From Shewanella pealeana ATCC 700345 (GTDB lineage: Bacteria; Pseudomonadota; Gammaproteobacteria; Enterobacterales; Shewanellaceae), in assembly GCF_000018285.1 (NCBI RefSeq), contig NC_009901.1, forward strand, positions 1,673,001 through 1,737,000: a DNA stretch of 64,000 bases, written 5' to 3'. Shown one piece after another: positions 1 to 8,983 of the stretch. The position numbers and the translations under genes are program-made. A model generated the notes under the pieces. It did no database searches, had not been told where the DNA came from, and saw only the letters and a list, made by a program, of their open reading frames with translations. The first letter of the stretch is position 1, and each line of letters starts with the position of its first letter.

Positions 1-438
1 ATTCGCGACATGAAGACCATAGTACAAACTTTGCTTGAGTATGGAACCAAGAGTAGTGACACCGAGGTGTTGACCGCTGCCGTTCGTATTGCGCTAAAAC
101 GTATGATAGTGCAAGAGATCAGTGGACCAGAGCTTGAAATCCCCGTCATAACTTTGGCGCCAGAGTTGGAACAGATGTTGCATCAGTCTATGCAGGCGAC
201 GGGAGGAGATGGTCCAAATATCGAACCAAGCCTCGCAGAACGCATGCAGAAGTCATTAGTGGACGCCACACAGCGTCAAGAAATGGTGGGGCAACCTGCG
301 ATTTTACTGACATCAGGCATGTTACGTTCAACCTTATCGCGATTCGTTAAGCATACGATCCCTAATTTACGGGTGATTTCATATCAGGAAGTCCCCGACG
401 AGAAGCAGATACGCATCGTCTCGGCAGTGGGTCAGTAG
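1..438 (+). CDS. flhA: Flagellar export apparatus protein FlhA, C-terminal part (partial)
   Basis: The reading frame is open from the first base of the window (I-R-D-M-K...) and stops at 436-438, so only the last 145 residues are present. They match the end of the cytoplasmic domain of FlhA, the large membrane component of the flagellar type III export gate that receives substrate-chaperone complexes. The segment 'IRDMKTIVQTLLEYG' and the late 'ILLTSGMLRSTLSRFV' are typical of the family. flhF follows after 11 bases, the usual order in polar-flagellated gammaproteobacteria. The N-terminal membrane part lies outside the window, so the internal ATG at 10 should not be taken as a start. Confidence 0.95.
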   Translation: MRDMKTIVQTLLEYGTKSSDTEVLTAAVRIALKRMIVQEISGPELEIPVITLAPELEQMLHQSMQATGGDGPNIEPSLAERMQKSLVDATQRQEMVGQPAILLTSGMLRSTLSRFVKHTIPNLRVISYQEVPDEKQIRIVSAVGQ

Positions 439-449
439 AGGTCGAATAA

Positions 450-1862
450 TTGAAAATTAAAAGATTTTTAGCAAAAGATATGCGATCGGCCTTAGCCCAA
501 GTTAAAGAAACCTTGGGATCTGATGCTGTGATCATGTCTAACAAGAAAGTGACGGGTGGCATTGAGATTGTTGCGGCTGTTGATTATGACGAGCCTAAGC
601 CAAAGATTGCAGAGACTAAGCCGTCGTCAGCTATGTTCACCGATCTTGCAGAAGAGAGAGTGACCTTAGGCGTGCAGTCGGGTGGTAGAGCGCCGAATGT
701 AAGGGCTGAAAGTCGTGCTAATCCCACGCCAGCACCCGATTCACTGCAAGCGCTACTTGAGCGTCAGCAGAGTCGCATAAGTCAGCAAACTCAATCTAGA
801 AGCAGTGACGAACTGGATATGCCTGAATGGGCCAAAGGACTGCAGGCGCAGGTGAAAAAAAACGAGCCTGTTAAAGCCGAGTTTACCCCAAACCGTGCCC
901 CAGACAGTTTCAATGGTCAGAAGCAAAACAACACTGCAGAAATTGACGCGATGAAACAAGAATTAGCGTCAATTCGTAATTTATTGACGCATCAAGTCAG
1001 TAGTTTGATGGTTGAACAGAAAAACCGTATTGACCCTGTTGGGGCAATGCTTGAGAGCAAATTGTTAGACGCAGAGTTTTCGCCTGCGATTGCAAAGAAG
1101 TTATCGAGCCTCAGTGAGCATTACTCTCCAGCGGAATTAGTCGCCTCTTTGCCACGAAGTTTAGCTAATATGCTGGACAATCAAGGTGATGATATTGTGC
1201 GCCAAGGTGGTGTGGTGGCGTTTGTTGGGCCAACAGGAGTCGGTAAGACAACGACTGTGGCTAAATTGGCAGCGCGTTTTGCCGCTTATCATGGCTCAGA
1301 TCAAGTTGCTCTCATTACAACGGACCATTATCGCATTGGAGCCTTTGAGCAATTAGCAACTTATGGCAAGATAATGGGATGCCCTGTAAAACAGGCTCAT
1401 GATTTTAATGAGTTAGAACAAATACTCTATCAATTTAGGAACCGTAAGTTGGTCCTTATCGATACGGCAGGTATGGGGCAAAGAGATCAACGTTTATTCC
1501 AACAACTCGATAGTTTAGCTGCAAATAGCAGATTACCAATACGCAGTTATCTGGTAATGTCTGCAACAGGGCAACGTCGTGTATTAGAAGATGCTGTAAA
1601 ACAGTTTACGCGTATTCCACTTTCGGGTGCGGTACTAACAAAATTAGATGAATCAATTTCTTTAGCGCCAGCGTTAAGTGTCTTGATTCAAAGTGGGTTA
1701 CCTTTAAGTTATGTAACGGACGGACAAAGAGTTCCTGAAGATATGCAGGTGGCAGATACTCTATCTTTAGCCAATCGTGCATTAGCAGCATTAGATAACA
1801 ACCCCATAGAACCATTACATAATAGCGAAGGGTCACAAGAAGTGACCTATGCATTTGAGTGA
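450..1862 (+). CDS. flhF: Flagellar biosynthesis SRP-like GTPase FlhF
   Basis: FlhF is an SRP-type GTPase (SIMIBI class, with Ffh and FtsY) that places the flagellum at the cell pole and recruits early basal-body parts. The 470-residue protein has the usual layout: a conserved B-domain start (MKIKRFLAKDMRSALAQVK), a low-complexity linker to about residue 160, an N domain, and a G domain with the P-loop GPTGVGKT at residues 260-267, followed by DTAGMGQRD and TKLDE motifs. I take the TTG at 450 as start because the protein begins exactly at the family N-terminus and AGAGG lies just upstream. It ends just before flhG, whose product counteracts it. Confidence 0.96.
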   Translation: MKIKRFLAKDMRSALAQVKETLGSDAVIMSNKKVTGGIEIVAAVDYDEPKPKIAETKPSSAMFTDLAEERVTLGVQSGGRAPNVRAESRANPTPAPDSLQALLERQQSRISQQTQSRSSDELDMPEWAKGLQAQVKKNEPVKAEFTPNRAPDSFNGQKQNNTAEIDAMKQELASIRNLLTHQVSSLMVEQKNRIDPVGAMLESKLLDAEFSPAIAKKLSSLSEHYSPAELVASLPRSLANMLDNQGDDIVRQGGVVAFVGPTGVGKTTTVAKLAARFAAYHGSDQVALITTDHYRIGAFEQLATYGKIMGCPVKQAHDFNELEQILYQFRNRKLVLIDTAGMGQRDQRLFQQLDSLAANSRLPIRSYLVMSATGQRRVLEDAVKQFTRIPLSGAVLTKLDESISLAPALSVLIQSGLPLSYVTDGQRVPEDMQVADTLSLANRALAALDNNPIEPLHNSEGSQEVTYAFE

Positions 1863-1866
1863 AGCC

Positions 1867-2748
1867 ATGACTCCGGATCAAGCAAGCGGTTTACGTATGA
1901 TGAATCAGCCAAATAATGAAAAAGTAAAAGTAATCGCCGTATCAGGTGGTAAAGGTGGCGTTGGTAAAACCAGCGTATCGATTAATACAGCTGTTGCGTT
2001 AGCCGAAAAGGGCAAACGTGTACTGGTACTGGACGCCGATTTAGGTCTAGCGAACGTCGATGTGATGTTAGGTTTGCGCGCAGAGCGAAATTTATCTCAT
2101 GTTTTGTCGGGAGATGCCGAATTAGATGATGTGATCCTTCGAGGACCTAAAGGTATTGGTATTATTCCTGCCACTTCGGGTACTCAGGCCATGGTAGAAC
2201 TGACTCAAGCTCAGCATGCCGGTCTTATTCGTGCTTTCAGTGAGATGAGAACCCAATTTGATATCCTCATCGTCGATACGGCGGCCGGGATCTCAGATAT
2301 GGTGCTAAGCTTCTCTCGTGCGTCACAAGATGTATTGATTGTGGTGTGTGACGAACCAACATCGATTACCGACGCATATGCGCTAATTAAGATCTTGAGT
2401 CGCGAACACGGTGTGTTCCGCTTTAAGATTGTGGCTAACATGGTACGTAGCTTACGTGAAGGAATGGAGCTGTTTGCTAAATTGAGCAAGGTGACAGACA
2501 GATTCCTCGATGTGGCATTAGAGCTCGTTGCCACAGTGCCATTTGATGAGAATTTACGTAAATCGGTGCGAAAGCAAAAGTTGATTGTAGAGGCATTCCC
2601 TAAGTCACCGGCAGCGATTGCATACCAAGGTTTAGCGAACAAGATCATGAGCTGGCCAGTGCCGTCTCAGCCAGGCGGTCATTTAGAGTTTTTCGTTGAG
2701 CGTCTAGTTCAGCGTCCTGATTATCAAGAGGATAAATCGGGTGAATAA
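1867..2748 (+). CDS. flhG: Flagellar number regulator FlhG (FleN), MinD/ParA-type ATPase
   Basis: FlhG is a MinD-like ATPase that limits flagellar number, working with FlhF and the FlrA/FleQ class of activators. The deviant Walker A motif GGKGGVGKT lies near residues 27-35, and 'VLDADLGLANVDVML' and 'DILIVDTAAG' give the A' and B motifs. Of two in-frame starts I prefer the ATG at 1867 (MTPDQASGLRMMNQ) because Shewanella FlhG proteins, as I remember them, begin there. An ATG at 1849 would add six residues and overlap flhF by 14 bases. The end overlaps the fliA start by 8 bases, so the two are translationally coupled. Confidence 0.95.
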   Translation: MTPDQASGLRMMNQPNNEKVKVIAVSGGKGGVGKTSVSINTAVALAEKGKRVLVLDADLGLANVDVMLGLRAERNLSHVLSGDAELDDVILRGPKGIGIIPATSGTQAMVELTQAQHAGLIRAFSEMRTQFDILIVDTAAGISDMVLSFSRASQDVLIVVCDEPTSITDAYALIKILSREHGVFRFKIVANMVRSLREGMELFAKLSKVTDRFLDVALELVATVPFDENLRKSVRKQKLIVEAFPKSPAAIAYQGLANKIMSWPVPSQPGGHLEFFVERLVQRPDYQEDKSGE

Positions 2749-3460
2749 AGCGGCTGCGTATACTCGTTTTGATAATAAGACGTCTATCGTTGAACAGTAT
2801 GCACCGCTTGTAAAAAGAATAGCCCATCATCTTTTGGCTCGTTTACCTGCATCAGTCCAGTTAGATGACTTGTTGCAGGCCGGCATGATGGGGCTACTCG
2901 AAGCGTCATCAAACTTTGATGGTAGTAAGGGCGCCAAATTCGAAACCTTTGCCGGTATTCGAATTCGGGGCTCTATGTTAGATGAAATCAGGCGAGGCGA
3001 CTGGGTACCCCGTTCGGTACACCGTAATCAGCGCCGCGTGGCCCAAGTTATAGATGAACTTGAGCAGGAGTTAGGCCGTGATGCTCGTGATGGCGAAATC
3101 GCCGAGCGACTCGAGGTTTCACTCGAAGAGTATCATGCAATTTTAAACGATGTTTCAGTCGGAAAAGTTGTTGGTATAGAAGATTTAGGCGTAGCCGCAG
3201 ATGGGATAAACCCAGAAGATGGCCACGAAGACGATGCTTATGAATCACTCGCTGAAGTTGAGTTTCATTCAGCGCTCGTCGCAGCGATTAAATTATTACC
3301 AGAAAGAGATGCGCTGGTTTTGTCGCTTTATTACGATGAAGCATTAAATTTAAAAGAGATTGGGGCCATTCTTGAGGTCAGTGAGTCTAGAGTCAGCCAG
3401 ATCCATAGTCAGGCGATGCTCAGGCTCAAGGGTAAACTCAAGCATTGGACGCAAGAATAA
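2741..3460 (+). CDS. fliA: RNA polymerase sigma factor FliA (sigma-28)
   Basis: This is the flagellar sigma-28 factor that directs late genes such as flagellin and chemotaxis genes and is held by the anti-sigma factor FlgM. The 239 residues cover region 2 ('LDDLLQAGMMGLLEA', 'FETFAGIRIRGSMLDEIR'), region 3 ('RDGEIAERLEVSLEEY') and region 4 with its helix-turn-helix ('LPERDALVLSLYYDEALNLKEIGAILEVSESRVSQI' is the region, seen at residues about 189-224). The start is GTG at 2741, inside the last codons of flhG. Length and order are normal for the family. Confidence 0.96.
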   Translation: MNKAAAYTRFDNKTSIVEQYAPLVKRIAHHLLARLPASVQLDDLLQAGMMGLLEASSNFDGSKGAKFETFAGIRIRGSMLDEIRRGDWVPRSVHRNQRRVAQVIDELEQELGRDARDGEIAERLEVSLEEYHAILNDVSVGKVVGIEDLGVAADGINPEDGHEDDAYESLAEVEFHSALVAAIKLLPERDALVLSLYYDEALNLKEIGAILEVSESRVSQIHSQAMLRLKGKLKHWTQE

Positions 3461-3520
3461 AATCATAATCATTGATAGCACATTACACGCGCATATATGG
3501 CGCGCTCCGCGGAGGAAACC

Positions 3521-3904
3521 TTGGACAAGAATATGAAGATTCTTGTTGTTGACGATTTTTCAACAATGAGACGTATCATTAAGAACTTGTTACGCGACTT
3601 GGGGTTTAATAATACCCAAGAAGCCGATGACGGCTCTACAGCCCTACCTATGCTACAAAAAGGCGATTTCGATTTTGTTGTAACCGACTGGAACATGCCT
3701 GGCATGCAGGGGATCGATCTATTAAAGGCTATTCGTGCCGATGATAACCTCAAACACCTTCCTGTATTGATGGTGACGGCTGAAGCTAAGCGTGAGCAGA
3801 TCATTACCGCAGCTCAAGCTGGCGTAAACGGCTATGTAGTTAAGCCATTTACTGCAGCCACACTAAAAGAGAAGTTAGAGAAAATTTTTGAGAGACTCGG
3901 CTAA
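3521..3904 (+). CDS. cheY: Chemotaxis response regulator CheY
   Basis: CheY is the single-domain receiver phosphorylated by CheA that binds the flagellar switch. With the start at TTG 3521 the protein has 127 residues, as usual. D11 and D12 form the acidic pocket, D56 ([10 protein letters not shown]) is the phosphorylation site, and the T of MVTAEA and the K of VVKPFTA are the switch and catalytic residues. GGAGG at 3511-3515 sits just upstream of this TTG and decides the start. The frame is also open from an ATG at 3497, but that would place the ribosome binding site inside the gene. It is followed 13 bases later by cheZ. Confidence 0.96.
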   Translation: MDKNMKILVVDDFSTMRRIIKNLLRDLGFNNTQEADDGSTALPMLQKGDFDFVVTDWNMPGMQGIDLLKAIRADDNLKHLPVLMVTAEAKREQIITAAQAGVNGYVVKPFTAATLKEKLEKIFERLG

Positions 3905-3917
3905 GCAGGGATGAGCT

Positions 3918-4655
3918 ATGCAGCAACAATCGTCAAGCCTGATTACTCTTGAACAAGCAGAGAGTTTAGTTGCACTTCTCAGTCAGGGTGAGCAAGAAAA
4001 AGCGGATGAATTGGTTAGGGAGATTTCCGCACCAATTCAAAAAGATCTCTTTGATGAAGTCGGGCGTTTAACCCGTCAACTTCATAGTGCTATTGCAGAT
4101 TTTCAATTTGACAGTCGTCTTATTGAATTAGCCAACATAGAGATCCCAGATGCAAAAGAGCGTTTGACTTATGTTATTGATATGACAGAGCAAGCGGCAA
4201 ATAAAACCATGGATGCAGTGGAAGAGTGCTTACCTCTTGCTAATGCACTAAACGACAATATTCAAGCAATAAAACCTGCATGGGATAAGCTGATGCGTCG
4301 TGAGTTGCCACTGACAGAATTTAAAGCCTTATGCCATGATATTCATCAGTTTGTTGAAAGAAGTGAATCGGATTCAAGCCGAGTCAAAGAGCTTCTAAAT
4401 CAAATTTTATTGGCACAAGACTTTCAAGATTTAACCGGACAGATGATCCGTCGAGTGATTGAACTCGTCAGAGAAGTCGAGAATAGCTTAGTGTCCATGC
4501 TAACAGTATTTGGTGAGCACCCTCATGATACTGTTGATAACAAGCCAAAGCTAAACGTTGAAGCTGAAGGTCCTATTATGAACGCAGAGCACCGCCAGGA
4601 CGTGGTGACGGGTCAAGATGAAGTTGACGATCTGCTTTCGAGCTTAGGTTTTTAA
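3918..4655 (+). CDS. cheZ: Chemotaxis protein phosphatase CheZ
   Basis: CheZ speeds dephosphorylation of CheY-P. The 245-residue protein is mostly helical. It contains the catalytic segment 'LLAQDFQDLTGQMIRRVI', where the Gln of DFQDLTGQ is the residue inserted into the CheY active site. It ends in the CheY-binding tail 'DEVDDLLSSLGF', which is like that of the E. coli protein. The gene lies between cheY and cheA with gaps of 13 and 12 bases, so it is part of the same transcript. The tail resembles a motif repeated in the linker of the downstream CheA, discussed in the findings. Confidence 0.96.
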   Translation: MQQQSSSLITLEQAESLVALLSQGEQEKADELVREISAPIQKDLFDEVGRLTRQLHSAIADFQFDSRLIELANIEIPDAKERLTYVIDMTEQAANKTMDAVEECLPLANALNDNIQAIKPAWDKLMRRELPLTEFKALCHDIHQFVERSESDSSRVKELLNQILLAQDFQDLTGQMIRRVIELVREVENSLVSMLTVFGEHPHDTVDNKPKLNVEAEGPIMNAEHRQDVVTGQDEVDDLLSSLGF

Positions 4656-4667
4656 GGGAGTCAAAGA

Positions 4668-6893
4668 ATGTCCTTTGATGTTGATGAAGAGATACTGCAG
4701 GACTTTTTGATCGAAGCTGGTGAGATTTTAGAGCTTCTACAAGAACAACTAGTCACGTTAGAAAATAATCCGGATGATACCGAACTGCTAAATGCGATAT
4801 TTAGAGGTTTCCATACGGTTAAAGGCGGCGCGGGCTTCTTAGGTTTATCTCCAATGGTAGATGTTTGCCATGAAGCAGAAAATACCTTCGATCTTTTGCG
4901 TACTGGGAAGCGTGAAGTTTCTGCTAATTTGATGGATGTCATTTTACAAGCGGTCGACTCAATCAACTCAATGTTTGCTGAAACTCAAGCAGGGCAGACT
5001 CAATCTCCAGCTGAGCCAACATTGTTAGCTCAGCTGAAAACCTTAAGCGCAGGTGAGCTACTGCCATCTGAGATGGAACAAACAGTCGCCTCTCCTGCCG
5101 CTGTAGAGCCCACCGTCAGCGTTCAAGAACCGACTATTGAAGCCGTGGCGCCGCAAGAGACGCAGGTGATAGAACAGGCTACAGCAACTACTGGTAGCAT
5201 AGATGATATTGATGATATCGAATTTGAAGCCTTACTCGATGCTCTGCATGGTTCGGGTAACGGTCCTGGTAAGCCTGTTGAGTCGACTTCTATCTCCTCT
5301 TTACCTGCATCAGATGATATTAGCGATGATGAATTTGAATCTTTACTCGATGAGTTACATGGCTCTGGTCAGTTTAAAGTTCAGTCGGCAGCGCCTGCGG
5401 TTATCGAACCAAGTGGTTCTCAAGTCGATTCTGATGAAATAACCGATGATGAGTTTGAACGTTTGCTGGATGAATTGCACGGTTCAGGCACTGGCCCAGG
5501 AAAGTCAGCTAATGTGAACGATACCAGTGAAGCGGTTTCTGAACTGCCTGAAGTCAATCAATCTCAGCCTGTAGTGCAAGCGATAACAACATCGCAGCAG
5601 GTGCCTGCTGTTAACGCTGAAGTTAAAACCGAGATAAAGCCACATCCTAAACCAGACGTTAAACCTGCAGCAGCTAAAGTTGCGCCAAAGGCGGCTGGCA
5701 ATAATGCGCCTCAAGCTGAAACCACAGTGCGGGTTGATACTTCAAGACTCGATCAAATCATGAATATGGTTGGTGAATTGGTATTAGTGCGCAATCGTCT
5801 ACTCAGCCTAGGCGTAGCACGTGAAGATGAGGATATGTCAAAGGCTTTAGCCAACCTTGACTTAGTCACAGCTGACCTTCAAGGCGCAGTGATGAAAACT
5901 CGCATGCAGCCAATTAAGAAAGTTTTCGGCCGCTTCCCTCGCGTTGTTCGTGATTTAGCCCGTAGCTTAAACAAAGAAATTGACCTTGTTATGATCGGTG
6001 AAGATACCGATTTAGATAAGAATCTCGTCGAAGCGTTAGCCGATCCCTTAGTTCACTTAGTGAGGAACTCGGTCGATCATGGTATTGAAATGCCAGATGC
6101 TCGTGAAGAGAACGGTAAAACACGCACGGGCACAATTACTTTATCAGCGAGTCAAGAAGGCGACCATATCCTGCTTAAGATTGAGGATGATGGGGCAGGT
6201 ATGGATCCTGACAAGCTTAAAGGGATCGCAATCAGTCGAGGCGTTCTCGATGAAGATTCCGCCGCGCGTATGAGCGACGAAGAAGCCTATAACCTTATTT
6301 TTGCCCCAGGCTTCTCGACTAAAGTTGAGGTTTCTGATATCTCGGGTCGTGGCGTAGGCATGGATGTGGTGAAAACCCGCATTACCCAGTTAAATGGTTC
6401 GGTTCATATCGACTCACAACTAGGTAAGGGCACGCGTCTAGAGATTAAGGTGCCGTTGACCCTTGCGATAATGCCGACCTTAATGGTTGAAGTTGCCGAG
6501 CAGGTGTTTGCTTTACCGCTGTCGAGTGTCAATGAAATTTTCCATTTAGACTTGACTAAGACTAACGTGGTTGATGGCCAATTGACGGTTATTGTTCGTA
6601 ATAAAGCGGTGCCATTATTTTATTTAGAGCAGTGGCTATCTCGTAAGCAATTGAGCTTTAAGCATGGTGATAAACAGCATGGGCACGTCGTCATCGTTCA
6701 GTTAGGCACGATGCAGATTGGCTTTGTGGTGGATTCACTTATAGGCCAAGAAGAGGTGGTGATTAAGCCACTAGGAACATTGCTTCATGGTACACCGGGC
6801 ATGGCGGGAGCCACCATTACTTCAGATGGCGGCATCGCACTGATTTTAGATGTACCAGGACTACTTAAGCATTACGCACGTAACAGGAGCTAA
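4668..6893 (+). CDS. cheA: Chemotaxis histidine kinase CheA
   Basis: CheA autophosphorylates and passes phosphate to CheY and CheB within polar receptor arrays. In the 741 residues I see an N-terminal HPt domain with the phosphorylated H49 (FHTVKGGAGFLG) and then a long Ala/Glu/Pro-rich linker of about 240 residues. The linker carries three copies of a (D)DEFExLLDELHGSG-type motif near residues 177-196, 216-234 and 255-274. After it come the P3 dimerisation helices (from about 355), the HATPase domain with N box 'HLVRNSVDHGIE', G boxes 'EDDGAGMD' and 'ISGRGVGMDVV', and a C-terminal CheW-like domain. No obvious globular P2 domain is visible. A hairpin terminator follows the stop codon. Confidence 0.97.
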   Translation: MSFDVDEEILQDFLIEAGEILELLQEQLVTLENNPDDTELLNAIFRGFHTVKGGAGFLGLSPMVDVCHEAENTFDLLRTGKREVSANLMDVILQAVDSINSMFAETQAGQTQSPAEPTLLAQLKTLSAGELLPSEMEQTVASPAAVEPTVSVQEPTIEAVAPQETQVIEQATATTGSIDDIDDIEFEALLDALHGSGNGPGKPVESTSISSLPASDDISDDEFESLLDELHGSGQFKVQSAAPAVIEPSGSQVDSDEITDDEFERLLDELHGSGTGPGKSANVNDTSEAVSELPEVNQSQPVVQAITTSQQVPAVNAEVKTEIKPHPKPDVKPAAAKVAPKAAGNNAPQAETTVRVDTSRLDQIMNMVGELVLVRNRLLSLGVAREDEDMSKALANLDLVTADLQGAVMKTRMQPIKKVFGRFPRVVRDLARSLNKEIDLVMIGEDTDLDKNLVEALADPLVHLVRNSVDHGIEMPDAREENGKTRTGTITLSASQEGDHILLKIEDDGAGMDPDKLKGIAISRGVLDEDSAARMSDEEAYNLIFAPGFSTKVEVSDISGRGVGMDVVKTRITQLNGSVHIDSQLGKGTRLEIKVPLTLAIMPTLMVEVAEQVFALPLSSVNEIFHLDLTKTNVVDGQLTVIVRNKAVPLFYLEQWLSRKQLSFKHGDKQHGHVVIVQLGTMQIGFVVDSLIGQEEVVIKPLGTLLHGTPGMAGATITSDGGIALILDVPGLLKHYARNRS

Positions 6894-6907
6894 CACTGGT
6901 TAGCATA

Positions 6908-6938
6908 GGGAATAACGCAGCTTGTTATTCCCTTTTTT
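6908..6938 (+). terminator. Rho-independent terminator after cheA
   Basis: A perfect 9-bp stem (GGGAATAAC / GTTATTCCC) with a 7-base loop is followed directly by six T residues, 15 bases after the cheA stop codon. It probably ends or attenuates the transcript before cheB, whose start is 45 bases further on. If it works, cheB-parC-parP expression would depend on read-through or on a separate promoter. Confidence 0.85.
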
Positions 6939-6982
6939 ACATACAGCATTGAGCAGGCCTGTGGTGCAGTAAAGGAATTTGA

Positions 6983-8164
6983 ATGGGCATTAAAGTTTTA
7001 GTCGTTGATGATTCGAGTTTTTTTAGACGACGTGTTAGTGAGATAGTGAATCAAGACCCTGAGCTTGAGGTGGTGGGGACTGCCTGTAATGGTGCAGAGG
7101 CGGTGAAGATGGCTGCAGAGCTGAACCCGCAAGTGATCACCATGGATATCGAAATGCCTGTCATGGATGGGATCACTGCGGTTAAAGAGATCATGGCGAG
7201 TAAGCCAATTCCAATCTTGATGTTTTCATCATTGACGCACGATGGTGCTAAGGCAACGTTAGAAGCGTTGGATGCCGGCGCTTTAGATTTCTTACCAAAA
7301 CGCTTTGAAGATATCGCAAGTAACAAAGATGACGCTATAGCGCTGTTACAGCAACGTATTCGAGCATTAGGCCGCCGTCGCTTGTTTAGACCCATAACTC
7401 GAACATTGTCGAGTAACGATAGAGCGCTTTCAGGCAATGAAAGAGCTCAATCTGTCACAGATAGATCTCGCCCAATCTCAAGTTTTTCTCGAACGAGTGT
7501 TAATGCACCAGCAACTAGCGGTCACTCGTTAACTGCTAGCGATAAGCCCGTGAGTCGTTCTAGTGTTGTGACCCGTAGTAGTGGAAAACAATACAAGACG
7601 TTATTAATCGGTACCTCTACAGGTGGGCCTGTTGCTTTACAAAAGGTGTTAACTCAATTCCCTGCCAATTATCCACATCCTATTTTGCTTATCCAACATA
7701 TGCCTGCTGCCTTTACGCCAACATTTGCGGCTAGGCTTAATGGCTTGTGTAAGATAGAAGTTAAAGAGGCGGTGAGCGGAGACCAGTTAAGGCCGGGTTG
7801 TGCATATCTTGCCCCTGGAGGTATGCAGATGATGCTAGAGCGAGGCGGAGCCTATGGCAGAGTTAAGATCATTGCTGGTAAGGCGGATATGAACTACAAG
7901 CCTTGTGTCGATATTACTTTTGCCTCAGCTTCGAAGGTGCTTGGTGGTGATGTGTTGGCCGTAGTGCTCACGGGCATGGGAGCCGATGGCCGTGAAGGGG
8001 CCAGAATGCTCAAGAGTATCGGTGCGACCATTTGGGCGCAAGATGAGGCCAGCTGTGTGGTTTATGGCATGCCTCAAGCCGTCGCGGCTGCGGGTATTGC
8101 AACCAAATCAATTGCGTTAGAGCATATGGCTGAATCGATTTTAAAAGAGACCGTTAATGGCTAA
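6983..8164 (+). CDS. cheB: Chemotaxis protein-glutamate methylesterase CheB
   Basis: CheB removes methyl groups from, and deamidates, receptor glutamates when phosphorylated by CheA. The 393-residue protein has an N-terminal receiver domain (D9, D10, phosphorylation site D55 in ITMDIEMP) and a Ser-rich variable linker (about residues 130-195). The C-terminal methylesterase domain shows the three family motifs: '[10 protein letters not shown]' (catalytic Ser), '[10 protein letters not shown]' (His) and '[14 protein letters not shown]' (Asp). 'AAGGAATTTG' gives a ribosome binding site before ATG 6983. The end overlaps the next gene by 8 bases. The linker is longer than in E. coli CheB (about 349 residues in total). 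Confidence 0.96.
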   Translation: MGIKVLVVDDSSFFRRRVSEIVNQDPELEVVGTACNGAEAVKMAAELNPQVITMDIEMPVMDGITAVKEIMASKPIPILMFSSLTHDGAKATLEALDAGALDFLPKRFEDIASNKDDAIALLQQRIRALGRRRLFRPITRTLSSNDRALSGNERAQSVTDRSRPISSFSRTSVNAPATSGHSLTASDKPVSRSSVVTRSSGKQYKTLLIGTSTGGPVALQKVLTQFPANYPHPILLIQHMPAAFTPTFAARLNGLCKIEVKEAVSGDQLRPGCAYLAPGGMQMMLERGGAYGRVKIIAGKADMNYKPCVDITFASASKVLGGDVLAVVLTGMGADGREGARMLKSIGATIWAQDEASCVVYGMPQAVAAAGIATKSIALEHMAESILKETVNG

Positions 8165-8843
8165 GGCAGCTTTGAAGCAGAGTGTCATTCAGCAACGGGG
8201 AGAAATCAATACGCTGGCGCTGCTGTTAATGTTTTTGCTGAGTATTGCGTCATTTACCTTCGGCTCACTCTATTTTGAATCACTGCATAAAAACAAGCTG
8301 TTAACTAACGAAGTTCAAAATCTTAAAAATAGCCAAGTATTACTCATGGTGCCAGATGAACAAGCTGAAGTGATGGCGAATTGGATGGCTGAAAATCCGC
8401 ACTTTGTGCGCTCTTTTGTCGATAACGCTAAGCAAGGTGAATCAACGATTTTACCCATAGGTCCGGGAGCGCAGCAACAGTCCTCAAGCCAGGCTGTAAA
8501 TTTAAAATCGAGTGATTTAGTCGTTGATGAGTCCAAAGCTGAAAGTGGTAGCCGACAAGAGCCAGTTAAAGTTAACTCTCTTTTAGAGCCTGAGCAGAAA
8601 AAAGCTTCAAATAACGTCATAGCTAATGCTGAGCAACAAGCTGTAGCATCGGAGCGGGATATAACTGCAGGGCTATCAGATAAACCAGAAGAGCGTAATA
8701 CTCCTTCAAATATGAATGCTGCTTTTAGCAGCAAACGTGTTCCTAAGCATGCTGTAACACTGACCGAGACGCCTGATGGCGTAAAGCTTATCAGTTTGCC
8801 CCATGGTGGGATCAGGGTAACAACTAGAGAGCCTGAAAAGTAA
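8157..8843 (+). CDS. Uncharacterised single-pass membrane protein between cheB and parC
   Basis: I do not recognise a named family. The 228-residue protein starts inside the cheB stop region (8-base overlap), so it is co-translated with cheB. It has one hydrophobic segment near residues 21-42 ([21 protein letters not shown]) after a short basic N-terminus. This is followed by a short helical part ('[21 protein letters not shown]') and a long Ser/Gln/Glu-rich region without repeats. The C-terminus '[20 protein letters not shown]' looks ordered. The place in the chemotaxis operon suggests a role at the pole or array, but that is inference from position only. Confidence 0.8.
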   Translation: MAKAALKQSVIQQRGEINTLALLLMFLLSIASFTFGSLYFESLHKNKLLTNEVQNLKNSQVLLMVPDEQAEVMANWMAENPHFVRSFVDNAKQGESTILPIGPGAQQQSSSQAVNLKSSDLVVDESKAESGSRQEPVKVNSLLEPEQKKASNNVIANAEQQAVASERDITAGLSDKPEERNTPSNMNAAFSSKRVPKHAVTLTETPDGVKLISLPHGGIRVTTREPEK

Positions 8844-8983
8844 TTATACTTCTAGCTCATTTGTGAACGGGTATATCATTCAGTATGTAAGATTATTAGC
8901 CTAGCCCAATGATTTATCACTGAATTGATAGTAATCTGAGTTTAACTCGTATCTTATTAGCTTAATAAACCTAAGGGTATTTC

